64,000 bases of DNA from Ligilactobacillus araffinosus DSM 20653 (GTDB lineage Bacteria > Bacillota > Bacilli > Lactobacillales > Lactobacillaceae): contig NZ_AYYZ01000029.1 of NCBI RefSeq assembly GCF_001435375.1, positions 132,936 to 196,935 of the forward strand, in the 5' to 3' direction. Shown in pieces: positions 37,545-46,900 of the stretch (positions within the stretch are counted from its first letter, which is position 1; each line of letters begins with the position of its first letter). The notes under the pieces are model-generated. The model did not search any database. It saw only the letters and a program-made list of their open reading frames with translations, and was not told where the DNA came from. Position numbers and translations under genes: made by a program.

Positions 37545-39254
37545 ATGAGTGATATTAAATTAGATATCCTCAGCGGTGTCCGTGAAAACGGGAAAAACAT
37601 GTATGCCGTTGAGGTTGATGATCAGATTTTTATTTTAGATTGCGGGTTAATGTACCCGGAAAATGAACTTTTGGGAATTGATATTGTAATTCCAAATTTG
37701 GAATACTTGGAAGAAAATGCCAATCGGATTGCTGGCATCTTTTTGACTCATGGTCATGCGGATGCAATTGGAGCACTTCCTTATTTTGTTGAAAATCATC
37801 CGGTTCCAGTTTTTGGTTCAGAATTAACAGTGGCATTAGCTAAAATTGCGTGTGAAAATGTTCCGCAAGCAAAGAAGTTTAATGATTTTCACATTGTTGA
37901 TGATCAAACGGAGATCGATTTTGGCGACGTAACGGTTTCATTCTTTAAGACGACTCACTCGGTTCCAGAATCTCTTGGAATTGTAATTGAAACTGACCAA
38001 GGGAATATTGTTTACACCGGAGATTTTAAGTTTGACCAAACAGCAACGGATGGTTACCAAACTGATTTTGGACGGATTGCTGAAATTGGGCGTCAAGGGG
38101 TGCTTGCAGTTTTAAGTGATTCGACGAATGCTGAAAATCCAATCGAAATTGAAAATGAAAAAGACGTAATGGATTACATTATGGACACGTTTGAGTACCA
38201 TAATGGACGGATCGTTGTTTCAGCTCATTCATCAAATTTAGCGCGCATTCAACAGGTATTGTGTGCAGCATATCAAAATGACCGTAAAGTTGCGATGATT
38301 GGACATGATGTTGAAAAAATTGTCCAGACTGCCATTAAGCTTGATAAACTTCATTTGCCAGCCGATAATATTTTTGTTGATGTGAAGGAAATTAATGATT
38401 TGAAGGATAATCAAATCGTCATTTTGCAAACCGGACGTTCTGGTGAACCATTGAAATCATTACAAAAGATGGCTCTTGGCCGTCATCGGTCAGTTAAGTT
38501 GTATCAAGGTGATTTGGTATTAATTACTTCAACTCCGTCACCAGCACGCGAAACAAATGTTGCCCGGACACGTGATATGATTTTCCGTTCAGGAGCAACG
38601 GTCAAGACAGTTGCAGATGATCTTAACCTGTCAGGGCATGCGAGTCGAAATGATCTTCAGTTGATGTTTAACCTTTTGAAGCCAAATTATGTTATTCCAG
38701 TTCAAGGAGAATATCGGCAATTAGACGCTACGAAGGAGTGTGCCTTGGAAACAGGAATTGAAAGTGATCACATTTTAATGGTCAATAAGGGTGATGTTCT
38801 TCAATACGCTCACGGAAAATTCCAACCAGCGCCGGCAATTGACGCAAGCAATACATTAATTGACGGAATTGGAGTCGGTGATATTGGAAATATCGTCCTT
38901 CGGGATCGGAAGCTGCTTGCTGAAGACGGAATCTTTATTGCGGTTGTAACGATTGATCGGAAGAAACGGAAAATTGTTGATACGCCGAAGTTAACTTCGC
39001 GTGGATTTGTGTACGTGAAGACAAGTCGCGATTTAATGACCGAAGCACGAAAAATTGTCACGAAGGTTGTTCAAAACAATCTTGACAATAAGGAATTTGA
39101 TTGGACTCATCTTAAACAGGATATTCGTGATCAGCTGAATCACTTTTTGTATGAACAAACGAAACGTCATCCAGTGATTATGCCGGTAATAATGGAAATT
39201 AATCAAACATTTCCAAAGAAGAATTATAAGAAATCAAAATCTCATAAGGGATAA
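37545..39254 (+). CDS. rnjB: Ribonuclease J2 with altered metal site
   Basis: RNase J2 is the partner of RNase J1 in mRNA decay. The 569 residues have the beta-lactamase/beta-CASP layout. The HxHxDH metal motif reads HGHADA (residues 69-74), with Ala74 for the last His, and the later PIHGEYR of J1 is PVQGEYR (Gln387 for His). Catalysis is thus likely weak or absent, which fits the known poor activity of J2 proteins that mainly support J1. It lies directly after rpsO. Confidence 0.93.
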   Translation: MSDIKLDILSGVRENGKNMYAVEVDDQIFILDCGLMYPENELLGIDIVIPNLEYLEENANRIAGIFLTHGHADAIGALPYFVENHPVPVFGSELTVALAKIACENVPQAKKFNDFHIVDDQTEIDFGDVTVSFFKTTHSVPESLGIVIETDQGNIVYTGDFKFDQTATDGYQTDFGRIAEIGRQGVLAVLSDSTNAENPIEIENEKDVMDYIMDTFEYHNGRIVVSAHSSNLARIQQVLCAAYQNDRKVAMIGHDVEKIVQTAIKLDKLHLPADNIFVDVKEINDLKDNQIVILQTGRSGEPLKSLQKMALGRHRSVKLYQGDLVLITSTPSPARETNVARTRDMIFRSGATVKTVADDLNLSGHASRNDLQLMFNLLKPNYVIPVQGEYRQLDATKECALETGIESDHILMVNKGDVLQYAHGKFQPAPAIDASNTLIDGIGVGDIGNIVLRDRKLLAEDGIFIAVVTIDRKKRKIVDTPKLTSRGFVYVKTSRDLMTEARKIVTKVVQNNLDNKEFDWTHLKQDIRDQLNHFLYEQTKRHPVIMPVIMEINQTFPKKNYKKSKSHKG

Positions 39255-39257
39255 GAT

Positions 39258-39283
39258 AAAAGGTCGCGTTGCGACCTTTTATT
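39258..39283 (+). terminator. Terminator after rnjB
   Basis: AAAAGGTCGC pairs with GCGACCTTTT around GTT. Confidence 0.85.
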
Positions 39284-39299
39284 TGTAGAGGAGGAGTCA

Positions 39300-40190
39300 A
39301 TGAACGAAGAATTGATTGAAAAAGCTCAACAAGCTTATGATAGTGGACATTATGATCAAGCGGTAGCATTGATGGAGGAAGTCTATTTAAAAAATAAAAA
39401 CTTCCATAATAATTATTATTTATTTAAATTTTTAAAAAAAGATCAAAAATGGATTGAGGCAGTTACGGTTGCTAATGAATATCTCAATGAATATATTCAA
39501 AATGATGATTATTTTTACCAATATTTTGATTGCCGACTTCACGCTGGTGATATTTTAGGATGCTTCGAACTTTTAAATCGATTGGATCCATATTTAAATT
39601 CAATTGAGCGACAGACTTTGGCGAAAAAAATCAAATCATATCCAAGTTATTTAAGTAAAAAACAACAAGAATTAAAGCAGGAAACACTAAGAAAGTTAAA
39701 GTATTTAGGCGGATTTTCAGTTCGTGAGCAACGCGAAATTTTAAATAATATTAAGCTTTTAAACCCGCAAGAATTGTTTTTAAACTGTAAAACTGTATTT
39801 CTTGATAAGGATGTTCCATGTGTTGTTCGAATGTCGTTATTGAATACATTACGAAAAGTATCTAATAATCAAGTTAAAGTTCTGAATTTATTCAACGAAG
39901 TAATTCAAGTTGATCTGTCAACGCTTGCGCCAATTGAAAAATTTCCAATATATGTTAAAATCAGGCAGCAGATTTTGGATTCGAAAGAAATTGCTGAACC
40001 ATTAAAGTTAAGAGTGTTTAGCGAAGCAAAGATGAAGCTTTTTACAATTTATCCAGAAATTACCAAAATAGATCAAAGCGAGTTGTTGGAGATTGCCTTA
40101 ACACGGAGACAAAATCTTTCTGCAAAGGGAAAAATTTTATGTTCTAAAATTGATGAGGAAATTGATCGAATTAACGATTTTAAAATTTAA
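39300..40190 (+). CDS. TPR-like hypothetical protein
   Basis: The 296-residue cytoplasmic protein starts with a TPR-type repeat (EKAQQAYDSGHYDQAVALMEEVY) and stays helical throughout, rich in Lys, Asn and Ile. I do not recognise a specific family. It has a strong GAGGAGG site and lies between rnjB and tuf. Confidence 0.78.
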   Translation: MNEELIEKAQQAYDSGHYDQAVALMEEVYLKNKNFHNNYYLFKFLKKDQKWIEAVTVANEYLNEYIQNDDYFYQYFDCRLHAGDILGCFELLNRLDPYLNSIERQTLAKKIKSYPSYLSKKQQELKQETLRKLKYLGGFSVREQREILNNIKLLNPQELFLNCKTVFLDKDVPCVVRMSLLNTLRKVSNNQVKVLNLFNEVIQVDLSTLAPIEKFPIYVKIRQQILDSKEIAEPLKLRVFSEAKMKLFTIYPEITKIDQSELLEIALTRRQNLSAKGKILCSKIDEEIDRINDFKI

Positions 40191-40201
40191 TTGTTTTTTT
40201 A

Positions 40202-40230
40202 TTTACAAACTTCAAGGACACTTATATAAT
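40202..40230 (+). promoter_or_regulatory. tuf promoter P1
   Basis: TTTACA, a 17-base spacer and a perfect TATAAT. Confidence 0.75.
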
Positions 40231-40271
40231 GAATCAAGGATTCTTCTTTTAGAACAAAATCATTTTATTAC

Positions 40272-40300
40272 TTGGTTTTATTTAAAAGAAGTAGTATAAT
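40272..40300 (+). promoter_or_regulatory. tuf promoter P2
   Basis: TTGGTT, a 17-base spacer and a perfect TATAAT, 70 bases downstream of P1. Tandem promoters suit the very high expression of EF-Tu. Confidence 0.75.
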
Positions 40301-40364
40301 ACATATCAAGGATTATCAACATTTAATTTTGATATCTTTGGAAAAATATAGGAGGTTCGTATTA

Positions 40365-41552
40365 ATGCCAAAAGAACATTACGAAAGAACAAAGCCGCAC
40401 GTTAACATTGGTACAATCGGCCACGTTGACCACGGTAAAACAACTTTAACAGCAGCTATTACAAAAGTTTTAGCTGAAAAAGGTTTAGCCCAAGCTGAAG
40501 ACTACGCTTCAATCGATGCTGCTCCAGAAGAACGTGAACGTGGTATTACAATCAACACAGCTCACGTTGAATATGAAACAGAAAAGCGCCACTATGCTCA
40601 CATCGATGCTCCAGGCCACGCTGACTATGTTAAGAACATGATCACTGGTGCTGCTCAAATGGATGGTGCTATCTTAGTTGTAGCTGCAACAGATGGCCCT
40701 ATGCCACAAACACGTGAACACATTTTGCTTGCTCGTCAAGTTGGTGTTAAGTACATCGTTGTCTTCTTAAACAAGACAGACTTGGTTGACGATGACGAAT
40801 TGTTAGACTTAGTTGAAATGGAAGTTCGTGACTTATTAAGTGAATACGAATTCCCTGGCGATGATATTCCTGTTATCCGTGGTTCAGCTTTGAAGGCCCT
40901 TGAAGGTGACAAAGAACAAGAAGCTAACATCATGAAATTAATGGACACAATTGATGAATACATCCCAACACCAGAACGTCCAACAGATAAGCCATTCTTA
41001 ATGCCTGTTGAAGACGTATTTACAATTACTGGTCGTGGTACTGTTGCTTCAGGTCGTATTGATCGTGGTACAGTTAAAGTCGGTGATGAAGTTGAAATTG
41101 TTGGTTTGAAGGACGAAGTTCTTAAGACAACAATCACAGGTGTTGAAATGTTCCGGAAGACTCTTGATTTAGGTGAAGCCGGCGATAACATCGGTGCATT
41201 ACTTCGTGGTATCAACCGTGACCAAGTAGAACGTGGTCAAGTTTTAGCTAAGCCAGGTTCAATCCAAACTCACAAGAAGTTCAAGGGTGAAGTTTATGTC
41301 TTAACTAAAGAAGAAGGTGGACGTCACACACCATTCTTCTCAAACTACCGTCCACAATTCTACTTCCACACAACAGACGTTACAGGTGTTATTGAATTAC
41401 CAGAAGGTGTAGAAATGGTAATGCCTGGTGATAACGTTACATTTACAGTAGAATTAATCGCACCAGTTGCTATTGAAAAAGGTCTTAAGTTCACAGTTCG
41501 TGAAGGTGGCCGTACAGTTGGTGCCGGTGTCGTATCAGACATCCTTGACTAA
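40365..41552 (+). CDS. tuf: Elongation factor Tu
   Basis: EF-Tu delivers aminoacyl-tRNA to the ribosome. The 395 residues start [21 protein letters not shown]-domain motifs [24 protein letters not shown] and NKTDLVDD are intact. I start at 40365, after AGGAGG; the frame extends upstream only by chance. Arginine codons are mostly CGT, unlike neighbouring genes that use many CGG, as expected for a highly expressed gene. Confidence 0.99.
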   Translation: MPKEHYERTKPHVNIGTIGHVDHGKTTLTAAITKVLAEKGLAQAEDYASIDAAPEERERGITINTAHVEYETEKRHYAHIDAPGHADYVKNMITGAAQMDGAILVVAATDGPMPQTREHILLARQVGVKYIVVFLNKTDLVDDDELLDLVEMEVRDLLSEYEFPGDDIPVIRGSALKALEGDKEQEANIMKLMDTIDEYIPTPERPTDKPFLMPVEDVFTITGRGTVASGRIDRGTVKVGDEVEIVGLKDEVLKTTITGVEMFRKTLDLGEAGDNIGALLRGINRDQVERGQVLAKPGSIQTHKKFKGEVYVLTKEEGGRHTPFFSNYRPQFYFHTTDVTGVIELPEGVEMVMPGDNVTFTVELIAPVAIEKGLKFTVREGGRTVGAGVVSDILD

Positions 41553-41565
41553 TTTGAAATCAATT

Positions 41566-41594
41566 AAAGGTCTGGGTTTATCCCAGGCTTTTTT
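41566..41594 (+). terminator. Terminator after tuf
   Basis: TCTGGG pairs with CCCAGG with an A/T-rich extension, followed by T6. Confidence 0.88.
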
Positions 41595-41621
41595 GTTATC
41601 TCAACAATTTTTGAGATTTCG

Positions 41622-41650
41622 TTTACATTTTGCGATTTCTAAGGTAAAAT
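41622..41650 (+). promoter_or_regulatory. tig promoter
   Basis: TTTACA, a 17-base spacer and TAAAAT, 57 bases before the tig ATG. Confidence 0.7.
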
Positions 41651-41706
41651 TAGTTAATATACAGATACTGTTTATCGTATAAAATTTAAAGTACGGAGGG
41701 AATAAA

Positions 41707-43017
41707 ATGTCTGTTAAATGGGAAAAAAAAGAAGGTACAAATGACGGAAAGTTAACCTTCGAAATCCAACCAGATAAAATTAAGGAAGGCTTGGACATCG
41801 CATTCAACAAAGTAAAGAAGTCGCTTAATGTGCCAGGCTTCCGTAAAGGCCGGGTACCACGTCAAATCTTCAATAAGATGTACGGTGAAGAAGCATTATA
41901 TCAAGATGCTTTAAATGCTCTTTTGCCAGAAGCTTATGCAAATGCGGTATCAGAATCAAAGATCAAGCCTGTTTCACAACCTGAAATCAACGTTGAATCA
42001 ATGGAAAAGGATTCAGCTTGGGTTCTTTCAGCTAAAGTAACAGTTGAACCTGAAGTTGAATTAGGTGAATACAAAGGCCTTGAAGTTATGAAGCACTCAA
42101 CTGATGTTTCAGACAAGGAAGTTGCTGATGAATTAGAACGTCGGCGTCAACAACAAGCTGAACTTGTATTAAAGGAAGATGAACCGGCTGCAGAAGGCGA
42201 TACAGTTGTGATCGACTTTGAAGGTAAGGTCGACGGTAAGCCATTTGATGGTGGCAAGGCTGAAAATTACTCACTTGAACTAGGTTCAAAGACATTCATC
42301 CCTGGTTTTGAAGATCAATTAGTTGGTCATAAGGCTGGCGACGAAGTTGAAGTTAAGGTTACATTCCCAGATGATTACCAAGCAAAGGACTTGCAAGGTA
42401 AAGATGCAGTCTTTGAAGTTAAGATTCATGAAGTTAAGCAAAAAGAACTTCCAGAATTAGATGATGACTTTGCTAAGGATATCGACGATGACGTTGATAC
42501 ATTGGAAGAATTAAAAGCAAAAGTTAAAGACGAAATTAAGGAACAAAAGGAAGCAGCTGCTAAGAATGCCGTTCAAGAAGAAGCAATCTCAAAGGCAGTT
42601 GAAAATGCTAAAATTGGTGACATTCCAGAAGCAATGATTGAAGACGATGTTCAACGTCAAATGGATCAATACTTCAGTGGAATGCAACAACAAGGAATCA
42701 ATCCAGATATGTACTTCAAGTTAACTGGAACTTCAGAAGAAGACTTACGGAAGCAATTCCGTGAAGGTTCAGAAGAACGGGTTAAGACAAATCTTGTTCT
42801 TGAAGCAATCGTTGAAAAAGAAAACATTGAAATTTCAGAAGACGAAATCAATGATGAAATCAAAGATTTAGCAACTCAATATGGAATGGATGAAAAGGCC
42901 GTTCGTTCTGCTTTATCAGATGACATGTTGAAACATGATATTTCAATTCGGAAAGTCGTTCAAGAAATGACAGACTCAGCAAAACAAGATTTACCAGAAA
43001 AGAAAGAAGAAAAATAG
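41707..43017 (+). CDS. tig: Trigger factor
   Basis: Trigger factor is the ribosome-bound chaperone and prolyl isomerase. The ribosome-binding loop [13 protein letters not shown] is at residues about 43-55, the FKBP-type domain ([20 protein letters not shown]) is in the middle, and a long helical chaperone domain follows. The 436 residues are typical. The ribosome site is GGAGGG. Confidence 0.97.
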   Translation: MSVKWEKKEGTNDGKLTFEIQPDKIKEGLDIAFNKVKKSLNVPGFRKGRVPRQIFNKMYGEEALYQDALNALLPEAYANAVSESKIKPVSQPEINVESMEKDSAWVLSAKVTVEPEVELGEYKGLEVMKHSTDVSDKEVADELERRRQQQAELVLKEDEPAAEGDTVVIDFEGKVDGKPFDGGKAENYSLELGSKTFIPGFEDQLVGHKAGDEVEVKVTFPDDYQAKDLQGKDAVFEVKIHEVKQKELPELDDDFAKDIDDDVDTLEELKAKVKDEIKEQKEAAAKNAVQEEAISKAVENAKIGDIPEAMIEDDVQRQMDQYFSGMQQQGINPDMYFKLTGTSEEDLRKQFREGSEERVKTNLVLEAIVEKENIEISEDEINDEIKDLATQYGMDEKAVRSALSDDMLKHDISIRKVVQEMTDSAKQDLPEKKEEK

Positions 43018-43025
43018 TTTTTCAT

Positions 43026-43066
43026 TAAAAAGGACCAACTCCCATTAGGAGTTGGTCCTTTTTTTA
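43026..43066 (+). terminator. Bidirectional terminator between tig and the TetR gene
   Basis: GGACCAACTCC pairs with GGAGTTGGTCC, with A and T runs on the outside. The stop codon of the convergent TetR gene lies within the structure. Confidence 0.92.
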
Positions 43067-43704
43067 TCATCTAAGTTGTTTCCAAGTTGAATGAAATTTT
43101 GAAATCCTAGTAGTTCATTAGGACTGAGATACCTTGTTTTTATAATGATTTCAGAAATTTTTTGCGGCGGTTCGGGATTACTTTTTGCCAACCAAAGCTT
43201 AATAATACTAATTAATTCTGAGATTATAATTTCATGTGCATAGTCTTCAGGAATGAAATTTTGAACATTCATTTTTCCTTTAATTAGCTTGATATCAGAA
43301 TTTAGAATTTTTCGTAATAACTCTTTAATCTTTTCTTCGAAAAAGGGATCGCCATTAGGGCCAATTAAAGCCTTAGCAAGCTCCAATTCATCGTAGATGT
43401 ATTCAATAATCTTATTAATTTTAGAATATAACTGCAATTGTATTTCTTCAATACTTTGTTCTGAAATATCATTTTTATCAGCAACTTTAAACATATTGTT
43501 AACATGCTCAAAGAATTGTTCTTCATAACGGTTAACAAGATGTGGTTTATCAACAAAATGTTTATAAAATGTACTTCGATTTATATTTGCAGTTTTAGTA
43601 ATATCTTTAACTGTAACGTGATTTAAACCTTTTTCATTTACTAAATAGATAAACGCTGCTTTAATTTTTTTCTCCGTGGTAGCAATTTTTTGATGAACTG
43701 CCAT
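43045..43704 (-). CDS. TetR family transcriptional regulator
   Basis: The 219-residue protein has an N-terminal TetR helix-turn-helix (NHVTVKDITKTANINRSTFYKHF, about residues 24-46) and an unassigned ligand-binding C-terminal domain. It is transcribed away from the large MMPL-type gene, so it most likely represses that gene and perhaps itself. On the minus strand TTGACT (43770-43775) and TCTAAA (43747-43752) at 17-base spacing form a candidate promoter. Confidence 0.88.
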   Translation of the reverse strand: MAVHQKIATTEKKIKAAFIYLVNEKGLNHVTVKDITKTANINRSTFYKHFVDKPHLVNRYEEQFFEHVNNMFKVADKNDISEQSIEEIQLQLYSKINKIIEYIYDELELAKALIGPNGDPFFEEKIKELLRKILNSDIKLIKGKMNVQNFIPEDYAHEIIISELISIIKLWLAKSNPEPPQKISEIIIKTRYLSPNELLGFQNFIQLGNNLDDKKRTNS

Positions 43705-43818
43705 AAGAATTCTCCTTTTACATTTCTATCACCTTATTATGAAGGTTTTAGATAAAAAATACAATAATTAGTCAATTTTCGACGATTAAAAAAAATTTTC
43801 AACAAATTTATTTTAAAT

Positions 43819-43831
43819 CAACACCTTGTTG
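43819..43831. promoter_or_regulatory. Candidate TetR operator 1
   Basis: CAACACCTTGTTG is an inverted repeat (CAACA, 3 bases, TGTTG) in the 219-base divergent gap, upstream of the MMPL-gene -35. A related site lies at 43885. Confidence 0.45.
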
Positions 43832-43842
43832 GATTTTGATGA

Positions 43843-43871
43843 TTGATATTCCTGGTAAATTAATATATATT
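43843..43871 (+). promoter_or_regulatory. Promoter of the MMPL-type gene
   Basis: TTGATA, a 17-base spacer and TATATT. It lies between the two candidate operators. Confidence 0.55.
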
Positions 43872-43884
43872 TGTATGGTAAAAA

Positions 43885-43896
43885 CAACACGGTGTC
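43885..43896. promoter_or_regulatory. Candidate TetR operator 2
   Basis: CAACACGGTGTC shares CAACAC...TGT with operator 1 and contains its own ACAC/GTGT inverted repeat. It lies just after the -10 box, where a bound repressor would block transcription. Confidence 0.4.
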
Positions 43897-43923
43897 TATT
43901 TAAAAGAGAAAAGAGGAAATTTA

Positions 43924-46900
43924 ATGAAACAAAAGGACGGTTCAAAGAAACGCTATATCGTTCAAGCAATTATTTGGATCATTTTATTAATTGCTTCCTT
44001 GATTACGTTACCAAATATTAATCAATTAGTCCGTGAAAAAGGTCAAATCAAGCTGCCAAGCGATTTGACCAGTCAAGTGGCTGATAATATTCAAAATCAT
44101 TGGGGACGGCATGAAGACAATACGCGCCAGGTCGTTGTTGTTTTCAATAATGGTGATCGAAAGTTATCCGCAAACCAACAGGATAACATTGACGCCACGA
44201 TCAACTCCTTCAAACATCAGGAGAATAAGTACCACATTAAATCAATGACTGCACCGAACGAAAACAAATATACGCGTGCTCAATTGATTTCCAAAGATAA
44301 AACGACTGAAATTCTTCAATTGAACGTTGATAAGAAGATTACGGTTGCAAAAACGCGTGAACTGATCACAAAAGGTGCAAAAACTCCGGGAGTGAAGACT
44401 TACGTTACCGGAAGTGACATCTTAAATGATGATTTTATTAGTGAAACGCAAGAAGGAATTAAAAAAACCGAAACGATTACGATCGTCTTTATCTTTATCG
44501 TTTTAGCTCTGATTTTCCGTTCACCACTGACTCCGATTTTCTCATTGTTGTCAGTTGGAATTTCAATGCTGATTTCATTAAGTGTTGTAATGAACTTAGC
44601 AAAACATTTTAATTTCCCATTATCCAACTTTACTCAAGTTTTCATGGTTGTTGTTTTATTCGGGATTGGGACTGACTATAACATTTTGATGTTTGATCAG
44701 TTTAAAGAAGAACTTAGTAAAGGGCTATCGCCGCTGCAGGCTACCCGCCGGTCATTGCGAATTGCCGGCAAGACGATTTTGTTTAGTGGATCTTCCGTTT
44801 TAATTGGATTTTCAACATTAGGATTAGCAAAATTCAGTATTTATCGTTCAGCTGTCGGAGTTGCGGTCTCAGTTGCTATTTTGTTGCTGGCATTGCTGAC
44901 TCTTAACCCATTCTTTATGGCAATGCTTGGAAAGAAGATCTTCTGGCCAAGTAAGAAATTTAACGGTTCATCAACCAACAAGATGTGGCATAACATTTCA
45001 AAGACAATGGTCAAGATGCCGTTTATTGGATTGATCGTTACTGCGTTATGTGCTTTGCCATTCCTTTTATCAAAGGGAAGTCCGTTAAATTACGATACGT
45101 TAGTTGAATTGAACGATTCTGTACCAGCTAAGCAAGGATTTAAGGTTGTTCAAAAGCACTTCTCAAAGGGGACGGCAGAACCGACAACCCTGTACATCAA
45201 GACGGATCATCCGGTTGATAACGAAAAAGATCTCAAGGAAATTGATGAACTTGCGCGGCAAATTCAAGCCGTTAAGGGCGTCAAAACTGTTGCAACCGTT
45301 ACTGAACCGGGGGGATCAAAATTAAAAGAATTATATGTAAATGATCAATTAAAGACCGTTACAAACGGAACCAAGGATGCCCGGAAAGGCTTAAACCAAA
45401 TTAGTGACGGGTTGGATGGCGCCAACTTTCAATTGAAAGGGGCCAACATTCAAACTGGTGTTGATGGAGCCAAGAAGTTATATGACGGAAGTCAACAGCT
45501 TCAAGCGGGAGCAAACACATTAGCAAACGGTGCATCAACATTAGGCAATGGAATGGTTACTTACGCTAATGGAGTTTATACCTTAAATAATGGAATGAGC
45601 CAACTTGCTGCTGCAACAGGCGGATTAGGCTCAGGGGTCGATGCATTGTATAACGGAGCCAATGCATTGAATAGTGGTCTTGCAACGTTGAACAGTAAAA
45701 CTAGTACTTTAAGTACAGGAGTGAATGCATTATTTAATGGGGCAAACGCCTTAAATGGTGGTTTATCAACGTTAAATAGCAAGACTGGTGCTTTAAGTAC
45801 AGGAGTGAATGCATTATTTAACGGAGCAAACGCCTTAAATGGCGGTTTATCAACGCTGAATAGTAAGACTGGTGCTTTAAGCACAGGGGTCAATAAGTTG
45901 ACTGACGGAAGCAATCAACTTGTAAATGGTTCAAATGAACTTGCTGATAAGTTGAATGCCGCCAAGAATAATCAACAATTAGCTCAATTGGGACCAAAAG
46001 TTAAGGAACTTCAGACTGGTGCAAACCAAGTTGCAGATGGCTTGAAACAGGTTCAAAATCAATTGAATTCTTCTCAAATGCAACAACTTAAAAGCCAACT
46101 TGGCAACTTAACGAATGCATTGAGTCAGTTGCAAAATGCTGCAACACCGGATATCAGCGGAATTCAAAAGACGGCCCAAGCACTTTCATCGAATAGCGAT
46201 AAGGCTAAAACAGATGCTGGCAACTTGCAAAATGCTTTGAACCAATTAAAACAGGCTGCAGGGTCAGCTTCATCAGGAAGTGCTGGCTTATCAAACCAGG
46301 ATATCAATAATATTGTTAACTCGGTTCAAGGATTAAACGATTCACAAAAGCAACAGCTTCAGGGAGCATTGCAAAGTGCATCAAATCAAATTATGCAAAA
46401 ACAACAGCAAATGATGAGCGGTTTAAGCAATAGTATCAATAATGCAACTAATAGTGCGCAAGCATTACAAAATGATATGCAATCTGTTTCATCAAGCGGT
46501 TCTGATTTATCAAATCAATTGAATCAATTGCAATCAACGGCTGAACAATTAAGTAAATTAAAAACAATGGCTTCACAATCACAAACACAGGAAGCAGTTA
46601 ATAACTTGAACAACGCCGTTAACCAATTACAAGGGGCTATCAATAAGTTAGCTCCAGGTTCAAGTCAAGTTGCAGATGGGGTTGGACAATTAAGCCAAGC
46701 AACTGGTCAAATCCAAGACATGGTTAACCAGGCAGCAGCTGGGGCAACTCAAATTAGCAATGGTGCCAATGCTTTAAACGGCGGATTAAATCAATTAGGT
46801 TCACAAGTACCAGCATTGACAAGCGGCATTGCTCAACTTGCAAATGGTTCAAATCAATTGGCAGGTGGTATTGGTTCAATGAAAGGTCAATTACCAACCT

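Noticed and set aside
45576-45914. Antisense open frame opposite the MMPL repeats, and other antisense frames inside tuf, tig and mvaS
   Set aside because: They mirror codon periodicity of the sense gene, lack ribosome sites and match no family.
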